16,119 bases of DNA from Rikenellaceae bacterium UBA1749 (GCA_002315675.1 DCHP01000046.1:1-16119); one strand, 5' to 3'. Numbered from the stretch's first letter, positions 7,961 through 16,119 are shown. The notes: generated from the sequence alone by a model not told the origin. Program-made: numbers and translations.

Positions 7961-8449
7961 TTAATGTGCGTTTTTAACTTTATTGGGCATTATTGCAGAA
8001 ATAATCAAAGCAACAACTACACCCTTGTATAAAGATTTTATTATATCAATCAGAAGACTGTTTTCAATAAGATATTTTGTAAAAAAATTAATTATTCTTG
8101 GAATTATTTCACTTAGGGTTCCATCACCGTATACGAAAGTGGAGTATGAAAAAGCCAGTTCCTCCGAAGTCTCGTTGAAAATAAAATATAGAATCAATAT
8201 CCCCAGTATCTTTCCGGTAATATATGTAACATAATTCCAGAGGAAATACTTGTTGAATGTTAATCCTTTGTTCATGCTGCATAGGATAAGCATGGCGATT
8301 ATTATAATGGCTGACCACGAAAAAGGAAGAATTCCGTAATTGTTGAATTCCAATAATGAAAAATCAATATCGCCAAACTCTGATGACAGTATGGATATAA
8401 TAATTATTATCAGAACTCCGACAATGGATGTTATTAATTCTTTTTTCAT
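7961..8449 (-). CDS. Small four-helix membrane protein, possibly DUF4199-related
   Basis: An integral membrane protein of 162 aa with no known function. The start at 8449 (MKKELITSIVGVL) is chosen over the longer frame from 8506. The longer form would overlap the upstream gene by 50 nt and add 19 residues rich in Arg, Leu and Gln that look like read-through of that gene's 3' end. The chosen start follows the upstream stop by 7 nt. Hydrophobic segments lie at about 4-22, 40-57, 70-90 and 131-152, with a polar stretch (NETSEELAFSYSTF) before the last helix. The layout, three helices then a loop then one helix, and the ending VVVALIISAIMPNKVK echo the DUF4199 protein just upstream. A diverged duplicate is therefore plausible but not shown. 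Confidence 0.7.
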   Translation of the reverse strand: MKKELITSIVGVLIIIIISILSSEFGDIDFSLLEFNNYGILPFSWSAIIIIAMLILCSMNKGLTFNKYFLWNYVTYITGKILGILILYFIFNETSEELAFSYSTFVYGDGTLSEIIPRIINFFTKYLIENSLLIDIIKSLYKGVVVALIISAIMPNKVKNAH

Positions 8450-8456
8450 GATGGAT

Positions 8457-8993
8457 CTACTCCTCAACCATAGGGTCTGGATTCTTCTTGATAATGGCTG
8501 CAACAATTAAGGACATAATTGCTCCTGCAAATACTGCTGCAATTATTCCTGAAAAGATCAGCCCTGTTGGCGTCAGAACCTGATTCACGTTTTTTTCAAC
8601 CATTGAAATCATGTCTGGAGTGTATGCCGGATTTTCGGAGATGATATTCATCACCATATTTTTTGTCTTGTCCAAATAGTCAGGTACGACAACTTTCGCA
8701 TACAGTACAGTCAGGAATCCTTCCACTATTCCAGCCAGTATGGATGATAGATAACACCATCCAAAAGACTTTCCATATGAATAACCTTCAAGTGGTGTAG
8801 CTTCCTCTGCAACTATTTTCTTGCCGACAATCATAAGTATCAGCAGTGATGTTGCCAGTTTCCATAGAAGACTGAAACTTGAGAAGAATGTTGTTGCAAA
8901 CAACGCATCTGCGTAGTTGGGTAATACATTGCATATTCCAATCAGAACAGCTGCGATGGTAGCGTAATTCCAGTACTTAGCATTTTTTTTCAT
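8457..8993 (-). CDS. DUF4199 domain membrane protein
   Basis: A membrane protein of 178 aa. SYGKSFGWCYLSSILAGIVEG (around 71-92) followed by VVPDYLDK is characteristic of DUF4199, a Bacteroidota family of unknown role often found directly upstream of a GT2 glycosyltransferase. Hydrophobic segments lie at about 9-27, 38-58, 73-95 and 144-168, with a charged loop between the third and fourth. It starts 16 nt after the tsaC stop and ends 7 nt before the next small membrane protein. The setting suggests an accessory role for the glycosyltransferase, for example as a lipid-sugar handling partner, but this is inference from gene order alone. Confidence 0.8.
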   Translation of the reverse strand: MKKNAKYWNYATIAAVLIGICNVLPNYADALFATTFFSSFSLLWKLATSLLILMIVGKKIVAEEATPLEGYSYGKSFGWCYLSSILAGIVEGFLTVLYAKVVVPDYLDKTKNMVMNIISENPAYTPDMISMVEKNVNQVLTPTGLIFSGIIAAVFAGAIMSLIVAAIIKKNPDPMVEE

Positions 8994-9009
8994 GGTATCT
9001 ATTATTTAA

Positions 9010-9612
9010 TTAGTAATTGAATTCAGCACGTCCTTCTCTTACAATTTCAGGTTCATCTGATGTGCAGTCAACAATGGTTGAAGCAAAGTTGTCTCCAATT
9101 CCACCATCGACAACTATATCGACATCCTTATAATATTCTTCAATGAGTGAAGGATCTGTAATATATTCTTCCTCCAGATTTTCCTTTCTTACCGAGGTGG
9201 TAACAAGCGGTAATCCAAGTTCCTTTATGATTGCAAGAGCAATTGAATTGTCCGGTATGCGGAAACCTATGGTCTTCCGTCCTTGCAGTACCTTGTCTGG
9301 TGTTTTGGGAGTAGATGGGAGGATAAATGTATATCCTCCTGGAAGATATCTCTTCAATATCTTGAATGTGGCATTGTTTACTTTAGCGTAACTCGCGATA
9401 TTGCTAAGGTCAGAACATGCAATTGACATCATTGTTTCCTTTTTCCCTTTGATCTGTTTCAGTTTTTCTATTGCACGTGACGATTTAATGGAGCATCCAA
9501 AGGCGTACACCGTATCAGTAGGGTATACGATAATGCCATCATTCTCAAGAATTGAAACAACTCTCGATATTGCAGAAAAGTCAGGATTGGATGGATATAT
9601 TTTTATTATCAT
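9010..9612 (-). CDS. tsaC: L-threonylcarbamoyladenylate synthase (YrdC/Sua5 domain)
   Basis: A cytoplasmic enzyme of 200 aa that makes threonylcarbamoyl-AMP from threonine, bicarbonate and ATP, the first step of the t6A37 modification of ANN-decoding tRNAs. The YrdC fold shows YPTDTVYAFGC (30-40; usually YGxGC, here Ala37), LKQIKGKKE, LPGGYTFILPST, IGFRIPDN and a C-terminal STIVDCTSDEPEIVREG. There is no Sua5 C-terminal domain, so it is the short TsaC type. The ATG at 9612 is preferred because the family in this phylum typically begins MIIKIYP; the longer frame from 9705 adds 31 atypical residues lying over an inverted repeat. AAAGGAG abuts the ATG directly, too close for an ideal ribosome site. 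First gene after the structured spacer and head of a four-gene run ending in GT2. Confidence 0.88.
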   Translation of the reverse strand: MIIKIYPSNPDFSAISRVVSILENDGIIVYPTDTVYAFGCSIKSSRAIEKLKQIKGKKETMMSIACSDLSNIASYAKVNNATFKILKRYLPGGYTFILPSTPKTPDKVLQGRKTIGFRIPDNSIALAIIKELGLPLVTTSVRKENLEEEYITDPSLIEEYYKDVDIVVDGGIGDNFASTIVDCTSDEPEIVREGRAEFNY

Positions 9613-9638
9613 CTCCTTTAAATAATCTATTATGAGCA

Positions 9639-9725
9639 CACTTGAAAAAGTATTATTGTCATTTTTACAACTATTACAGGTCTCTGAAATAGGGGTGATT
9701 CTCAAAATTTGGACTTTTTCAAGTG
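9639..9725. repeat. Perfect 13-bp inverted repeat enclosing a smaller hairpin, gltX-tsaC spacer
   Basis: CACTTGAAAAAGT (9639-9651) is exactly complementary to ACTTTTTCAAGTG (9713-9725), with 61 nt between. Inside, CTATTACAG (9671-9679) pairs with CTGAAATAG (9684-9692), one mismatch, around a GTCT loop. A 4-bp TTGT/ACAA hairpin lies at 9656-9670. The element occupies most of the spacer between gltX and tsaC, both read from the minus strand. It could be a branched RNA structure in the leader of tsaC, a processing or termination signal for gltX, or a DNA-level site. No consensus promoter was found in the spacer. Confidence 0.6.
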
Positions 9726-9769
9726 GTCTATTTATCCTTATGACAGTTACAGATCGTATTTATATGACT

Positions 9770-11281
9770 CTATTTAATAGCTCTCATTCTTTTTAGAGTT
9801 TCTTCTTTTCCTAAAAACTCTGCTATATCCCACATGGCTGCGCCCGAATTGCTTCCGACAACAGAAAGCCTGGTGGTATTCATAATCTGCCCCATTTTCC
9901 ACTGTTTTTCCTCTATGAATGCATGGCATCTTTCATTTAGATTTTCAGTTGTAAAATCATCTATCGTTTCAATGAAGTCTGCGAAGATACGCAGGTTTTC
10001 AGGATTTTCATTTTTGTAGAACTTTGCATAGACTTTCTGGTCGTATTCTTCCGGTGCTACGAAATAGAATTTGGCCAATGACCATAAATCGCAAACAAGA
10101 GTTGCTCTCTCTTTAATAAGTGAACATACTTTTTCAATTCTCTCATCGGTGTCAGATACGCCGTTGGCTTCCATTTGCGGCTTCAGTAATATTGCAAGTT
10201 CTGAATTGCTTTTTGAGCGAAGATACTGTTCATTGAACCATAGGGCTTTCTGTGGTGAGAATCTGGCTCCTGATTTATTAACCTTTTCGATGCTGAACAG
10301 TTTAATCATTTCATCCATGGTCATAATTTCCTGTTCAGTTCCAGGGTTCCATCCAAGAAGGGCAAGCATATTGACGAACGCTTCAGGAAGATATCCGTCC
10401 TCCCTATACCCGCGGGCGCCATCTCCTCCGTCTTCAGGAATCCATCTTAACGGAAATACAGGAAAACCAAGTTTATCCCCATCTCGTTTTGATAGTTTTC
10501 CATTGCCTTCTGGTTTAAGTAGAAGTGGTAAATGAGCGAATTCAGGCATCGAATCTTTCCATCCGAAAGCTTCGTATAGCATATAATGAAGAGGCAATGA
10601 TGGCAACCATTCTTCGCCACGAATAACATGAGTGATTTCCATCAGATGATCATCAACTATATTTGCAAGGTGGTATGTTGGCAGGCTGTCAATCCTTTTA
10701 TACAGAACCTTGTCATCCAGGGTGGAACTCATTGCTGTAACATCACCTCTAACAAGATCTTTCATGTGAATAGCCCTGTCAGATGGCATTTTGAAACGTA
10801 TTACCCAATGGTTTTCCTTTTCAAGCCTTTCTTTCAGTATCTCAAGGTCCATTGATGGATTTAATGAAGTGTCCAGTTTTTCCCTGATCTGATAATTGTA
10901 GGCAAAAGTCTCACCTTTGTCTTCCATATCCTTTCTAAGCGAATTCAGAGATTCCGGAGTGTCAAACGCATAGTAGGCCCAACCATCATCAACAAGTTGC
11001 TTGGCATATTTGAGGTATATCTCTTTACGTTCACTTTGACGGTATGGTGCATGAGGGCCTCCAACTCCGACCCCTTCATCAACCTTGATTCCACACCAGT
11101 TCAGACTTTCAATGATATATTTTTCAGCTCCAGGCACGAAACGTTGTGAGTCTGTATCTTCAATTCTTAGTATAAACTCACCACCATTTTGTTTTGCAAA
11201 CAAGTAATTGTATAAAGCTGTGCGGACACCGCCCATATGAAGCGGACCAGTAGGTGAGGGAGCAAATCTTACGCGTACCAT
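9770..11281 (-). CDS. gltX: Glutamyl-tRNA synthetase
   Basis: A 503-aa class I aminoacyl-tRNA synthetase that charges tRNA-Glu with glutamate in the cytoplasm. The N-terminus MVRVRFAPSPTGPLHMGGVR contains the HIGH-type signature HMGG at 15-18. FILRIEDTD follows, and the KMSKS-type loop KLSKR is at 262-266. Between KLSKR and the helical anticodon-binding region there is an insert (FPLRWIPEDGGDGARGYR) that I associate with Bacteroidota enzymes. The zinc-binding cysteines of the E. coli enzyme are absent (YAFDTPESLNSL in that region), so this is a zinc-free form. Length and start are normal for the family. It follows the prolyl oligopeptidase by 68 nt and is probably read in part from that operon, although an own promoter cannot be excluded. 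Confidence 0.97.
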   Translation of the reverse strand: MVRVRFAPSPTGPLHMGGVRTALYNYLFAKQNGGEFILRIEDTDSQRFVPGAEKYIIESLNWCGIKVDEGVGVGGPHAPYRQSERKEIYLKYAKQLVDDGWAYYAFDTPESLNSLRKDMEDKGETFAYNYQIREKLDTSLNPSMDLEILKERLEKENHWVIRFKMPSDRAIHMKDLVRGDVTAMSSTLDDKVLYKRIDSLPTYHLANIVDDHLMEITHVIRGEEWLPSLPLHYMLYEAFGWKDSMPEFAHLPLLLKPEGNGKLSKRDGDKLGFPVFPLRWIPEDGGDGARGYREDGYLPEAFVNMLALLGWNPGTEQEIMTMDEMIKLFSIEKVNKSGARFSPQKALWFNEQYLRSKSNSELAILLKPQMEANGVSDTDERIEKVCSLIKERATLVCDLWSLAKFYFVAPEEYDQKVYAKFYKNENPENLRIFADFIETIDDFTTENLNERCHAFIEEKQWKMGQIMNTTRLSVVGSNSGAAMWDIAEFLGKEETLKRMRAIK

Positions 11282-11308
11282 ATTTTCTTAATAATTTATC
11301 TCATGATA

Positions 11309-11327
11309 AGGCCATCATCTATGGCCT
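11309..11327 (-). other. 7-bp hairpin between prolyl oligopeptidase and gltX
   Basis: AGGCCAT (11309-11315) and ATGGCCT (11321-11327) form a perfect stem with a 5-nt loop in the 68-nt gap. No U-tract follows on the minus strand, so it is not a standard terminator. It may be a weak attenuator or a leader structure of gltX. Confidence 0.4.
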
Positions 11328-11349
11328 GTATCGTAGTTGTTGTATTTTG

Positions 11350-13473
11350 TCAATATTTGTATGGAGTATTTGTATTCCAGAAAAGGAACGCGTACATATT
11401 GGCACGTTCGTCAATACGTTTGGAAAGAGGTTTTCCTGCTCCGTGTCCGGCATTTGTTGCTATAGAAATAAGTATTGGTTTGTCTCCTCCCTGAGCCTGT
11501 TGCAGGGTAGCTGCAAACTTGAATGAATGGGCAGGGACAACTCTGTCGTCATGATCTCCGGTTGTTATCATTGTTGCAGGATAGTGTACTCCATTTTTAA
11601 TATTATGAACAGGAGAATATTTGTAGATATACGCAAACTGATCCTTATTGTCGGAACTGCCATACTCTACAACCCATCCCCATCCAATTGTAAATTTATG
11701 GTATCTGAGCATATCAAGGACACCTACTGCAGGAAAACATACAGCGAACAGGTCAGGTCTCTGGACAAGGCATGCTCCAACCAGTAAACCGCCGTTTGAT
11801 CCTCCGTATATCGCCAGTTTTTCCTTGGAAGTGTATCCCTCACTTATCAGGAATTCACCGGCACTGATGAAATCATCAAAGACATTCTGCTTATTCTGAA
11901 GCATCCCGCCCTTATGCCATTTTTCTCCATATTCATTTCCGCCTCGGATATTTGCAACCGCATATACTCCGCCCTGTTCAAGTAATGTAACTAAATCGGC
12001 ATTGAAACCAGGAGTCTCGGATATTGAGAAACCGCCATAACCATAAAGCAAAGTAGGGTGGGTCCCGTCAAGTTCAATATCATCTTTGTGAACGATGAAC
12101 ATATGAACCTTCGTACCATCCTTGCTTGGATAGAATTGTTCTTCGACAATAAAGTCATCTGGGTTGAAGTTGACCTTTGTATCCTTATACAGGGAACTGG
12201 TACGCCTGTTTATGTCGTATTTATAGAATCTGCTTGGGGTAGTGAAACTTGAGAAGGAATAGAAGAATTCCTTGTCATCCTTCTCACAACCGAATCCACT
12301 TGCAGTTCCGATACCGGGTAACTTGATTTCTGTTGAGGAAGATCCATCCATAGAATACTGAAATACTTTCGATGATGCATCTTTCAGGTAAGTGACAAAC
12401 AAATCCCCGCCTCCGGTGCTGGCAGACTCCAGAAGAAAATCACTTTCAGGAATGATTGTTGAAATTTCCGATGTTTTTTCAAGATTTATTCTGAAAATAG
12501 TTCTGTTGTCAGCATCCTTGTTGGTCAGGATCCATGCATTATTGTCTATTACATCAATTATTTCGTATTCATAGTCAAACCCCTTGAACAGAGTCCTGAA
12601 TGATTTCTCGTCTCTTCGACGATAGAGGATTTCAGTACCATATGTCCCTTCAGAACTGTAGATGAATTCCCACCTGTTGTCTTCGCTGTTATGGAATGAG
12701 AAGTATCGAAGAGGATGACAACTGTCCATATATACGAATCTATCCTTTTCCTGACTCTCTCCCAGTCTGTGATAGTAAATTTTCTGAAACTCGTTTTTTG
12801 CGCTTAGGACAGAACCCTCAGGCTTGTCATACCTTGAATAGTAGAACCCATTTTCATCCCATGTCATATTTGAAAACTTTACCCATTCCAAGATTTCATT
12901 GAAAGGCTTCAAAGTTTCAACCTCCATTATCCGTATCTCAGCCCAGTCACTTCCTGCTTTTGACAGGGAATAGGCGCAGAATCTATGGTCTTTTGAAAAA
13001 CTGATATTCTGGATGGCGACAGTCCCTTCCTCAGACAATTTGTTCGGGTCAAGGAATACCTTTTTCTCTCCGTCAAGTTCCTTGCTATAGTAGAGTATGC
13101 TTTGATTCTGAAGACCATCATTTATATATGTAAAATAATAGTCTCCTATTTTGAAAGGACATCTTTCCTTTCTGTAGTCCATAAGTTCTGCAACTCTATT
13201 TCTAAGGGTGTCTCGATATGGTATCTGGGAAATATAATCATCTGTGACCTCATTCTCTGCTTTTACCCATGCTGCAGTCGCTTTGGAATTATCATCTTCC
13301 AATGGCCGGTATGGGTCCGGAACCTTTGTCCCAAAATAATCATCAACTACGGATGAATCTGTAGATGCCATTGGGTATGGCATCGTTTTTATTGTTTTCA
13401 CACTGCAACTTGGTATCATGCCGATAAACAGGATGGACGCACAGCAAATAACTATTTCTGAAAGATTATTCAT
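11350..13473 (-). CDS. Prolyl oligopeptidase (peptidase family S9A), exported
   Basis: A 707-aa serine peptidase that cleaves short peptides after proline. A hydrophobic leader (~7-21) runs into IPSC with Cys23, so it is exported, possibly as a lipoprotein, though Pro at -2 makes the lipobox weak. The mature N-terminus has DYFGTKVPDPYRPLEDD, usual for S9A. A seven-bladed propeller region (~90-430) follows, then the alpha/beta hydrolase domain. The catalytic triad is visible: Ser559 in GGSNGG, Asp642 in GDHDDRVV and His677 in NAGHGAGK. Length equals the family norm. It starts 13 nt after metX and, with the C69 dipeptidase two genes upstream, suggests joint processing of peptides in the periplasm or at the surface. 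Family call is secure. Confidence 0.95.
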   Translation of the reverse strand: MNNLSEIVICCASILFIGMIPSCSVKTIKTMPYPMASTDSSVVDDYFGTKVPDPYRPLEDDNSKATAAWVKAENEVTDDYISQIPYRDTLRNRVAELMDYRKERCPFKIGDYYFTYINDGLQNQSILYYSKELDGEKKVFLDPNKLSEEGTVAIQNISFSKDHRFCAYSLSKAGSDWAEIRIMEVETLKPFNEILEWVKFSNMTWDENGFYYSRYDKPEGSVLSAKNEFQKIYYHRLGESQEKDRFVYMDSCHPLRYFSFHNSEDNRWEFIYSSEGTYGTEILYRRRDEKSFRTLFKGFDYEYEIIDVIDNNAWILTNKDADNRTIFRINLEKTSEISTIIPESDFLLESASTGGGDLFVTYLKDASSKVFQYSMDGSSSTEIKLPGIGTASGFGCEKDDKEFFYSFSSFTTPSRFYKYDINRRTSSLYKDTKVNFNPDDFIVEEQFYPSKDGTKVHMFIVHKDDIELDGTHPTLLYGYGGFSISETPGFNADLVTLLEQGGVYAVANIRGGNEYGEKWHKGGMLQNKQNVFDDFISAGEFLISEGYTSKEKLAIYGGSNGGLLVGACLVQRPDLFAVCFPAVGVLDMLRYHKFTIGWGWVVEYGSSDNKDQFAYIYKYSPVHNIKNGVHYPATMITTGDHDDRVVPAHSFKFAATLQQAQGGDKPILISIATNAGHGAGKPLSKRIDERANMYAFLFWNTNTPYKY

Positions 13474-13486
13474 TTTTTACCGATAT

Positions 13487-14452
13487 CTACAAAAATAGTG
13501 GGGCGAATGAATTTGTTATCTGTTTGAATTCAAGAAGGAATCCGTCATGGCCGTATGGAGAATGAATTTCAACAAATTTCCCGTTTGGAATCATTTCTGC
13601 CATTTCCTTAATATCATGTGAACTGAACGCCAGATCGTTGTCAATAGCTATGCAGATTGTTTTTGCCTTTATTCTTTTAAGTATATTCTCAGTGGTTTCT
13701 CCCCTGTCTCTTGTAACATCGTGAGAATATAGGGTCTCCAGCATTTGCAGATAACAGCTTGCGTTGTATCTTTTGGCAAATTTTTCGCCTTGATGCTGTT
13801 GATAGCTTCCGACTCTGTCAGGCGTCTGGGATTTGTTGTATCCTAGTGGACCACGATATAGCATCATGCTGATGGCCCTGGCTATTATCAATCCTTCTTC
13901 CTCATTCTTTGCACCATTGATTGCCATCTTCTGGGTCTCGCTAAATGCAGTAATCCAGCTTGTCGTTTTATGAAGTGACGCAATAATGCCAAGATTCTTT
14001 ATTCTATCAGGTTCCATGATTGCCCATTCGATTGCCTGAGCTCCGCCAGTGGATCCTCCTATGATTACCTGTATCTCATTGATTCCAAGATATGTAGCAA
14101 GCATAGAGAATGCTGAAATATTATCCCGAATGGTAAAGGTAGGACAATTCTCGGTGTTCAGGGGACTTGTTGACCCATACTGAGAACCGAGTTTATTGGC
14201 GCAGACAATGAAAAACTTTGTCGGATCATATAATTTGCCTTCTCCGAACAGGCCTGCCCACCAGTCTGCTACATCTGAGTTCGCAGTCAATGCATGGCAT
14301 ATCCAAAGGACGTTGTCCTTCTTCTCTGAAAGTTTTCCATATGTATGGTATGCAACTTTCAGATTGTTGACAACATCACCACGTTCGGTGGTGAATGGAG
14401 TGTCTGAGACGAATATTTTTACGTTACTACCGCAATATGGTTCTATTTCCAT
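13487..14452 (-). CDS. metX: MetX-family homoserine O-acyltransferase
   Basis: An alpha/beta hydrolase-fold enzyme of 321 aa that acylates homoserine (acetyl-CoA in most members) in methionine biosynthesis. Landmarks are WICHALTANSD, CANKLGSQYGSTSP, the nucleophile elbow IGGSTGGAQAIEWA with Ser134 (most homologues have Met where Thr135 stands), IAIDNDLAF with probable Asp273, and YGHDGFL with His302. It is somewhat shorter than the 350-380 aa of well-studied MetX proteins. No sulfhydrylase or other methionine gene adjoins it. Instead its ATG lies inside the 3' end of the C69 dipeptidase gene (10-nt overlap), implying translational coupling. Acyl specificity (acetyl or succinyl) cannot be settled here. 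Confidence 0.85.
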   Translation of the reverse strand: MEIEPYCGSNVKIFVSDTPFTTERGDVVNNLKVAYHTYGKLSEKKDNVLWICHALTANSDVADWWAGLFGEGKLYDPTKFFIVCANKLGSQYGSTSPLNTENCPTFTIRDNISAFSMLATYLGINEIQVIIGGSTGGAQAIEWAIMEPDRIKNLGIIASLHKTTSWITAFSETQKMAINGAKNEEEGLIIARAISMMLYRGPLGYNKSQTPDRVGSYQQHQGEKFAKRYNASCYLQMLETLYSHDVTRDRGETTENILKRIKAKTICIAIDNDLAFSSHDIKEMAEMIPNGKFVEIHSPYGHDGFLLEFKQITNSFAPLFL

Positions 14453-16101
14453 TTTACCTCTTTTAGAATTTCGCCGTTGTCCTCAACAACTTTTCTTTTC
14501 CATTTTTCACTATAACCTGGCTGATCAGGACCGGCAGGTATGTTGTAATTGTATCCATTGTCTGTAAATATTCCTTCGGAATCTTCTTTTTTGATATTGC
14601 CATCAATGAATTTGATCAAGAGGTATTTATCAAGTTCGACCCATGTGTTGTATAGACTGGTGGCTGTATTGCATGAATAGTCTGTCAAGAAGTCTACTGC
14701 CAGTTTAGGGTCTTTATTGTACAGGATAGTGGCTGCAGCATCGATGGCTTCCTGTTCTGCATGGCATTTATTTTCCCATCTGTCCATAGCCCTTTTGATA
14801 TCCGGATAGATATGATTGTAATTTGAATATGCAAAATTCGCAACCCTGTTCTGAATCCAGAAAGAACTTTCGGCCCATTGGGTCATATGTCCGTTTCCTA
14901 CTTTATATGCTTCAGGAACTCTGTTGGTACAACAATAGAATGGCGTAAGTGGTGAAGTTGCAGAATCATCTGTCCCGAACCATAAAACGCCTCCGATAGG
15001 ATCTGGCAGGTTGCCACGGCATTCTCCGATATACCACCATCCGGTCTGCTGGGTAGCAATAGCTCTCTCGTTGACATACTTTTCTCCGTCAACTTCAAAA
15101 GACATAGGACGCCATCTATATGGTAGGACATTGCCTCCTGCGCCGATATCTTTTGTCATATCCATAGGAGTGCCTTCATAGTGGTTTCTCATGATTGATG
15201 CAATTTCTGCGACATCAACCTTATGAGTTGGGATAATCCATAATGGCATTTTGTGATCTGGATTTTTTCCCATTGCATAGTCAACGTATTCTTCCATTTT
15301 AGGGTCAAGCAGGCGGAATACACTCCAGACCCTCGCTTCGCATGCCCTCAGTCCGCTGAAATCAAGTGGATTGTATGCATCTGCAAAACTGAAATCCTTG
15401 TCCGCCCCTTTGAAATAGCCTTTTCCCCTTGCTACGGATATAACGTCCTTGGCGTACAGACAATTTTCAGGATCATTCAAAGGAAAAGTAGTGATTCTGG
15501 CCTGGTTTGCATGTGCGGAAATGGCTCCATCTGGAATTTTGCGGGCAACCCATACGGCTCCCTTGTTCCCATCTCCCTTTCCGATGATATCCATAATCCA
15601 GACCTCTTTTGTGTCCGCTATTGATATGCTTTCACCTTCGCTGGCGTAACCATATTCCTCAACAAGTGATGTCATGACATCAATGGCTTCACGTGCTGTT
15701 TTTGCTCTCTGCAGAGCGATATACATCATCGACCCGTAGTCAATAATACCTTTGCTGTCCATCAGCTCCAGTCTGCCACCCCATGTAGATTCACCTATTA
15801 GTAACTGGTGCTCATTCATGTTGCCTATCACAGAGTATGTATGCTTTGCTTCAGGAATCTCTCCCATTATTTTTCCAGTATCCCACTCCCGGACTATGCG
15901 CATGGATCCTTCAGGGTAATCCTTTGAAGGAAGGTAGTATAAGGCTCCGTATAGAATATGGGAGTCTGCAGAGTAGCTTACCATTGACGCGCCATTTTTT
16001 GATGCGCCGGGGGTTACCAAAATATCCGTACATCCCATTGCGCTGTTTATTGGGAATAATGAAAGGATTGAAACAATAATCAATAATAAAGGTCTTTTCA
16101 T
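14443..16101 (-). CDS. Secreted dipeptidase, peptidase family C69 (PepD-like)
   Basis: A 552-aa N-terminal-nucleophile hydrolase that cleaves dipeptides, exported from the cytoplasm. The leader MKRPLLLIIVSILSLFPINSAMG is followed by CTDILVTPGASKNGASMVSYS. Removal of the leader exposes Cys24, the expected catalytic N-terminal cysteine. DSHILYGALYYLP, GNMNEHQLLIGESTWGG and SISIADTKEVWIMDIIGKG are typical of C69 proteins of this phylum, and the length fits. It overlaps metX by 10 nt and heads the visible operon; its promoter lies beyond the window, since only 18 bases precede the ATG. AMGC could be misread as a lipobox, but acylating this cysteine would destroy activity, so cleavage by signal peptidase I is more likely. 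Confidence 0.93.
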   Translation of the reverse strand: MKRPLLLIIVSILSLFPINSAMGCTDILVTPGASKNGASMVSYSADSHILYGALYYLPSKDYPEGSMRIVREWDTGKIMGEIPEAKHTYSVIGNMNEHQLLIGESTWGGRLELMDSKGIIDYGSMMYIALQRAKTAREAIDVMTSLVEEYGYASEGESISIADTKEVWIMDIIGKGDGNKGAVWVARKIPDGAISAHANQARITTFPLNDPENCLYAKDVISVARGKGYFKGADKDFSFADAYNPLDFSGLRACEARVWSVFRLLDPKMEEYVDYAMGKNPDHKMPLWIIPTHKVDVAEIASIMRNHYEGTPMDMTKDIGAGGNVLPYRWRPMSFEVDGEKYVNERAIATQQTGWWYIGECRGNLPDPIGGVLWFGTDDSATSPLTPFYCCTNRVPEAYKVGNGHMTQWAESSFWIQNRVANFAYSNYNHIYPDIKRAMDRWENKCHAEQEAIDAAATILYNKDPKLAVDFLTDYSCNTATSLYNTWVELDKYLLIKFIDGNIKKEDSEGIFTDNGYNYNIPAGPDQPGYSEKWKRKVVEDNGEILKEVKWK

Positions 16102-16119
16102 ACGAAAACATTTATCCGG

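Noticed and set aside
8450..8506. Longer start for the small membrane protein at 8506
   Set aside because: It overlaps the end of the DUF4199 gene by 50 nt and adds a non-hydrophobic Arg/Gln-rich stretch; the ATG at 8449 follows the upstream stop by 7 nt.
9613..9705. A 31-residue N-terminal extension of the threonylcarbamoyl-AMP synthase containing a CxxC motif
   Set aside because: The extension lies across the inverted repeat, is not part of the YrdC family, and the typical MIIKIYP start is found at 9612.

Overview
The window looks like chromosomal DNA of a member of the Bacteroidota, most likely order Bacteroidales. The support is: promoter -7 elements of the form TAnnTTTGC with few recognisable Shine-Dalgarno sites; a DUF4199 membrane protein next to a GT2 glycosyltransferase; a GltX without zinc-binding cysteines and with a Bacteroidota-type insert after KLSKR; and a secreted C69 dipeptidase and prolyl oligopeptidase. 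Most of the window is A+T rich (21/60 and 22/60 G+C in sample blocks 901-960 and 12421-12480).

Left edge (52-2247): a plus-strand lipoprotein FAD-dependent oxidoreductase is followed by a start-less, coding-like frame of unknown identity (about 1963-2247). This frame is much richer in G+C (37/60 in block 1981-2040) and runs into the 3' end of the next gene on the other strand.

Island (about 1963-5718): a two-gene minus-strand operon with its own promoter. It encodes a CrtC/DUF7064-like lipocalin-type protein, then, 5 nt later, a rifampicin-phosphotransferase-type ATP-grasp/phosphohistidine enzyme. The second gene lacks the TIM barrel of true PEP synthase. Composition here is more G+C rich than the flanks (29/60 in 4321-4380, 38/60 in 5041-5100). 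This pair is the best candidate for an uncharacterised system: a phosphotransferase whose small-molecule substrate may be linked to a lipocalin-like partner.

Core genes (5828-16101, all minus strand): transcription reads from right to left. A secreted C69 dipeptidase overlaps a MetX-family acyltransferase by 10 nt; a prolyl oligopeptidase follows after 13 nt and gltX after 68 nt. A 157-nt spacer then carries a perfect 13-bp inverted repeat enclosing a smaller hairpin. The next block is a threonylcarbamoyl-AMP synthase, a DUF4199 protein, a small multispan membrane protein and a GT2 glycosyltransferase, with gaps of 16, 7 and 2 nt. Finally gap (GAPDH) is a single-gene unit with a clear promoter and a strong intrinsic terminator.

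The core part mixes housekeeping (translation, tRNA modification, glycolysis, methionine synthesis) with peptide digestion and cell-envelope glycosylation. No tRNA, rRNA, CRISPR array or intact mobile element was seen. Two start sites were moved inward from the longest open frame (the small membrane protein to 8449 and tsaC to 9612), because the shorter forms fit the family length or operon spacing.
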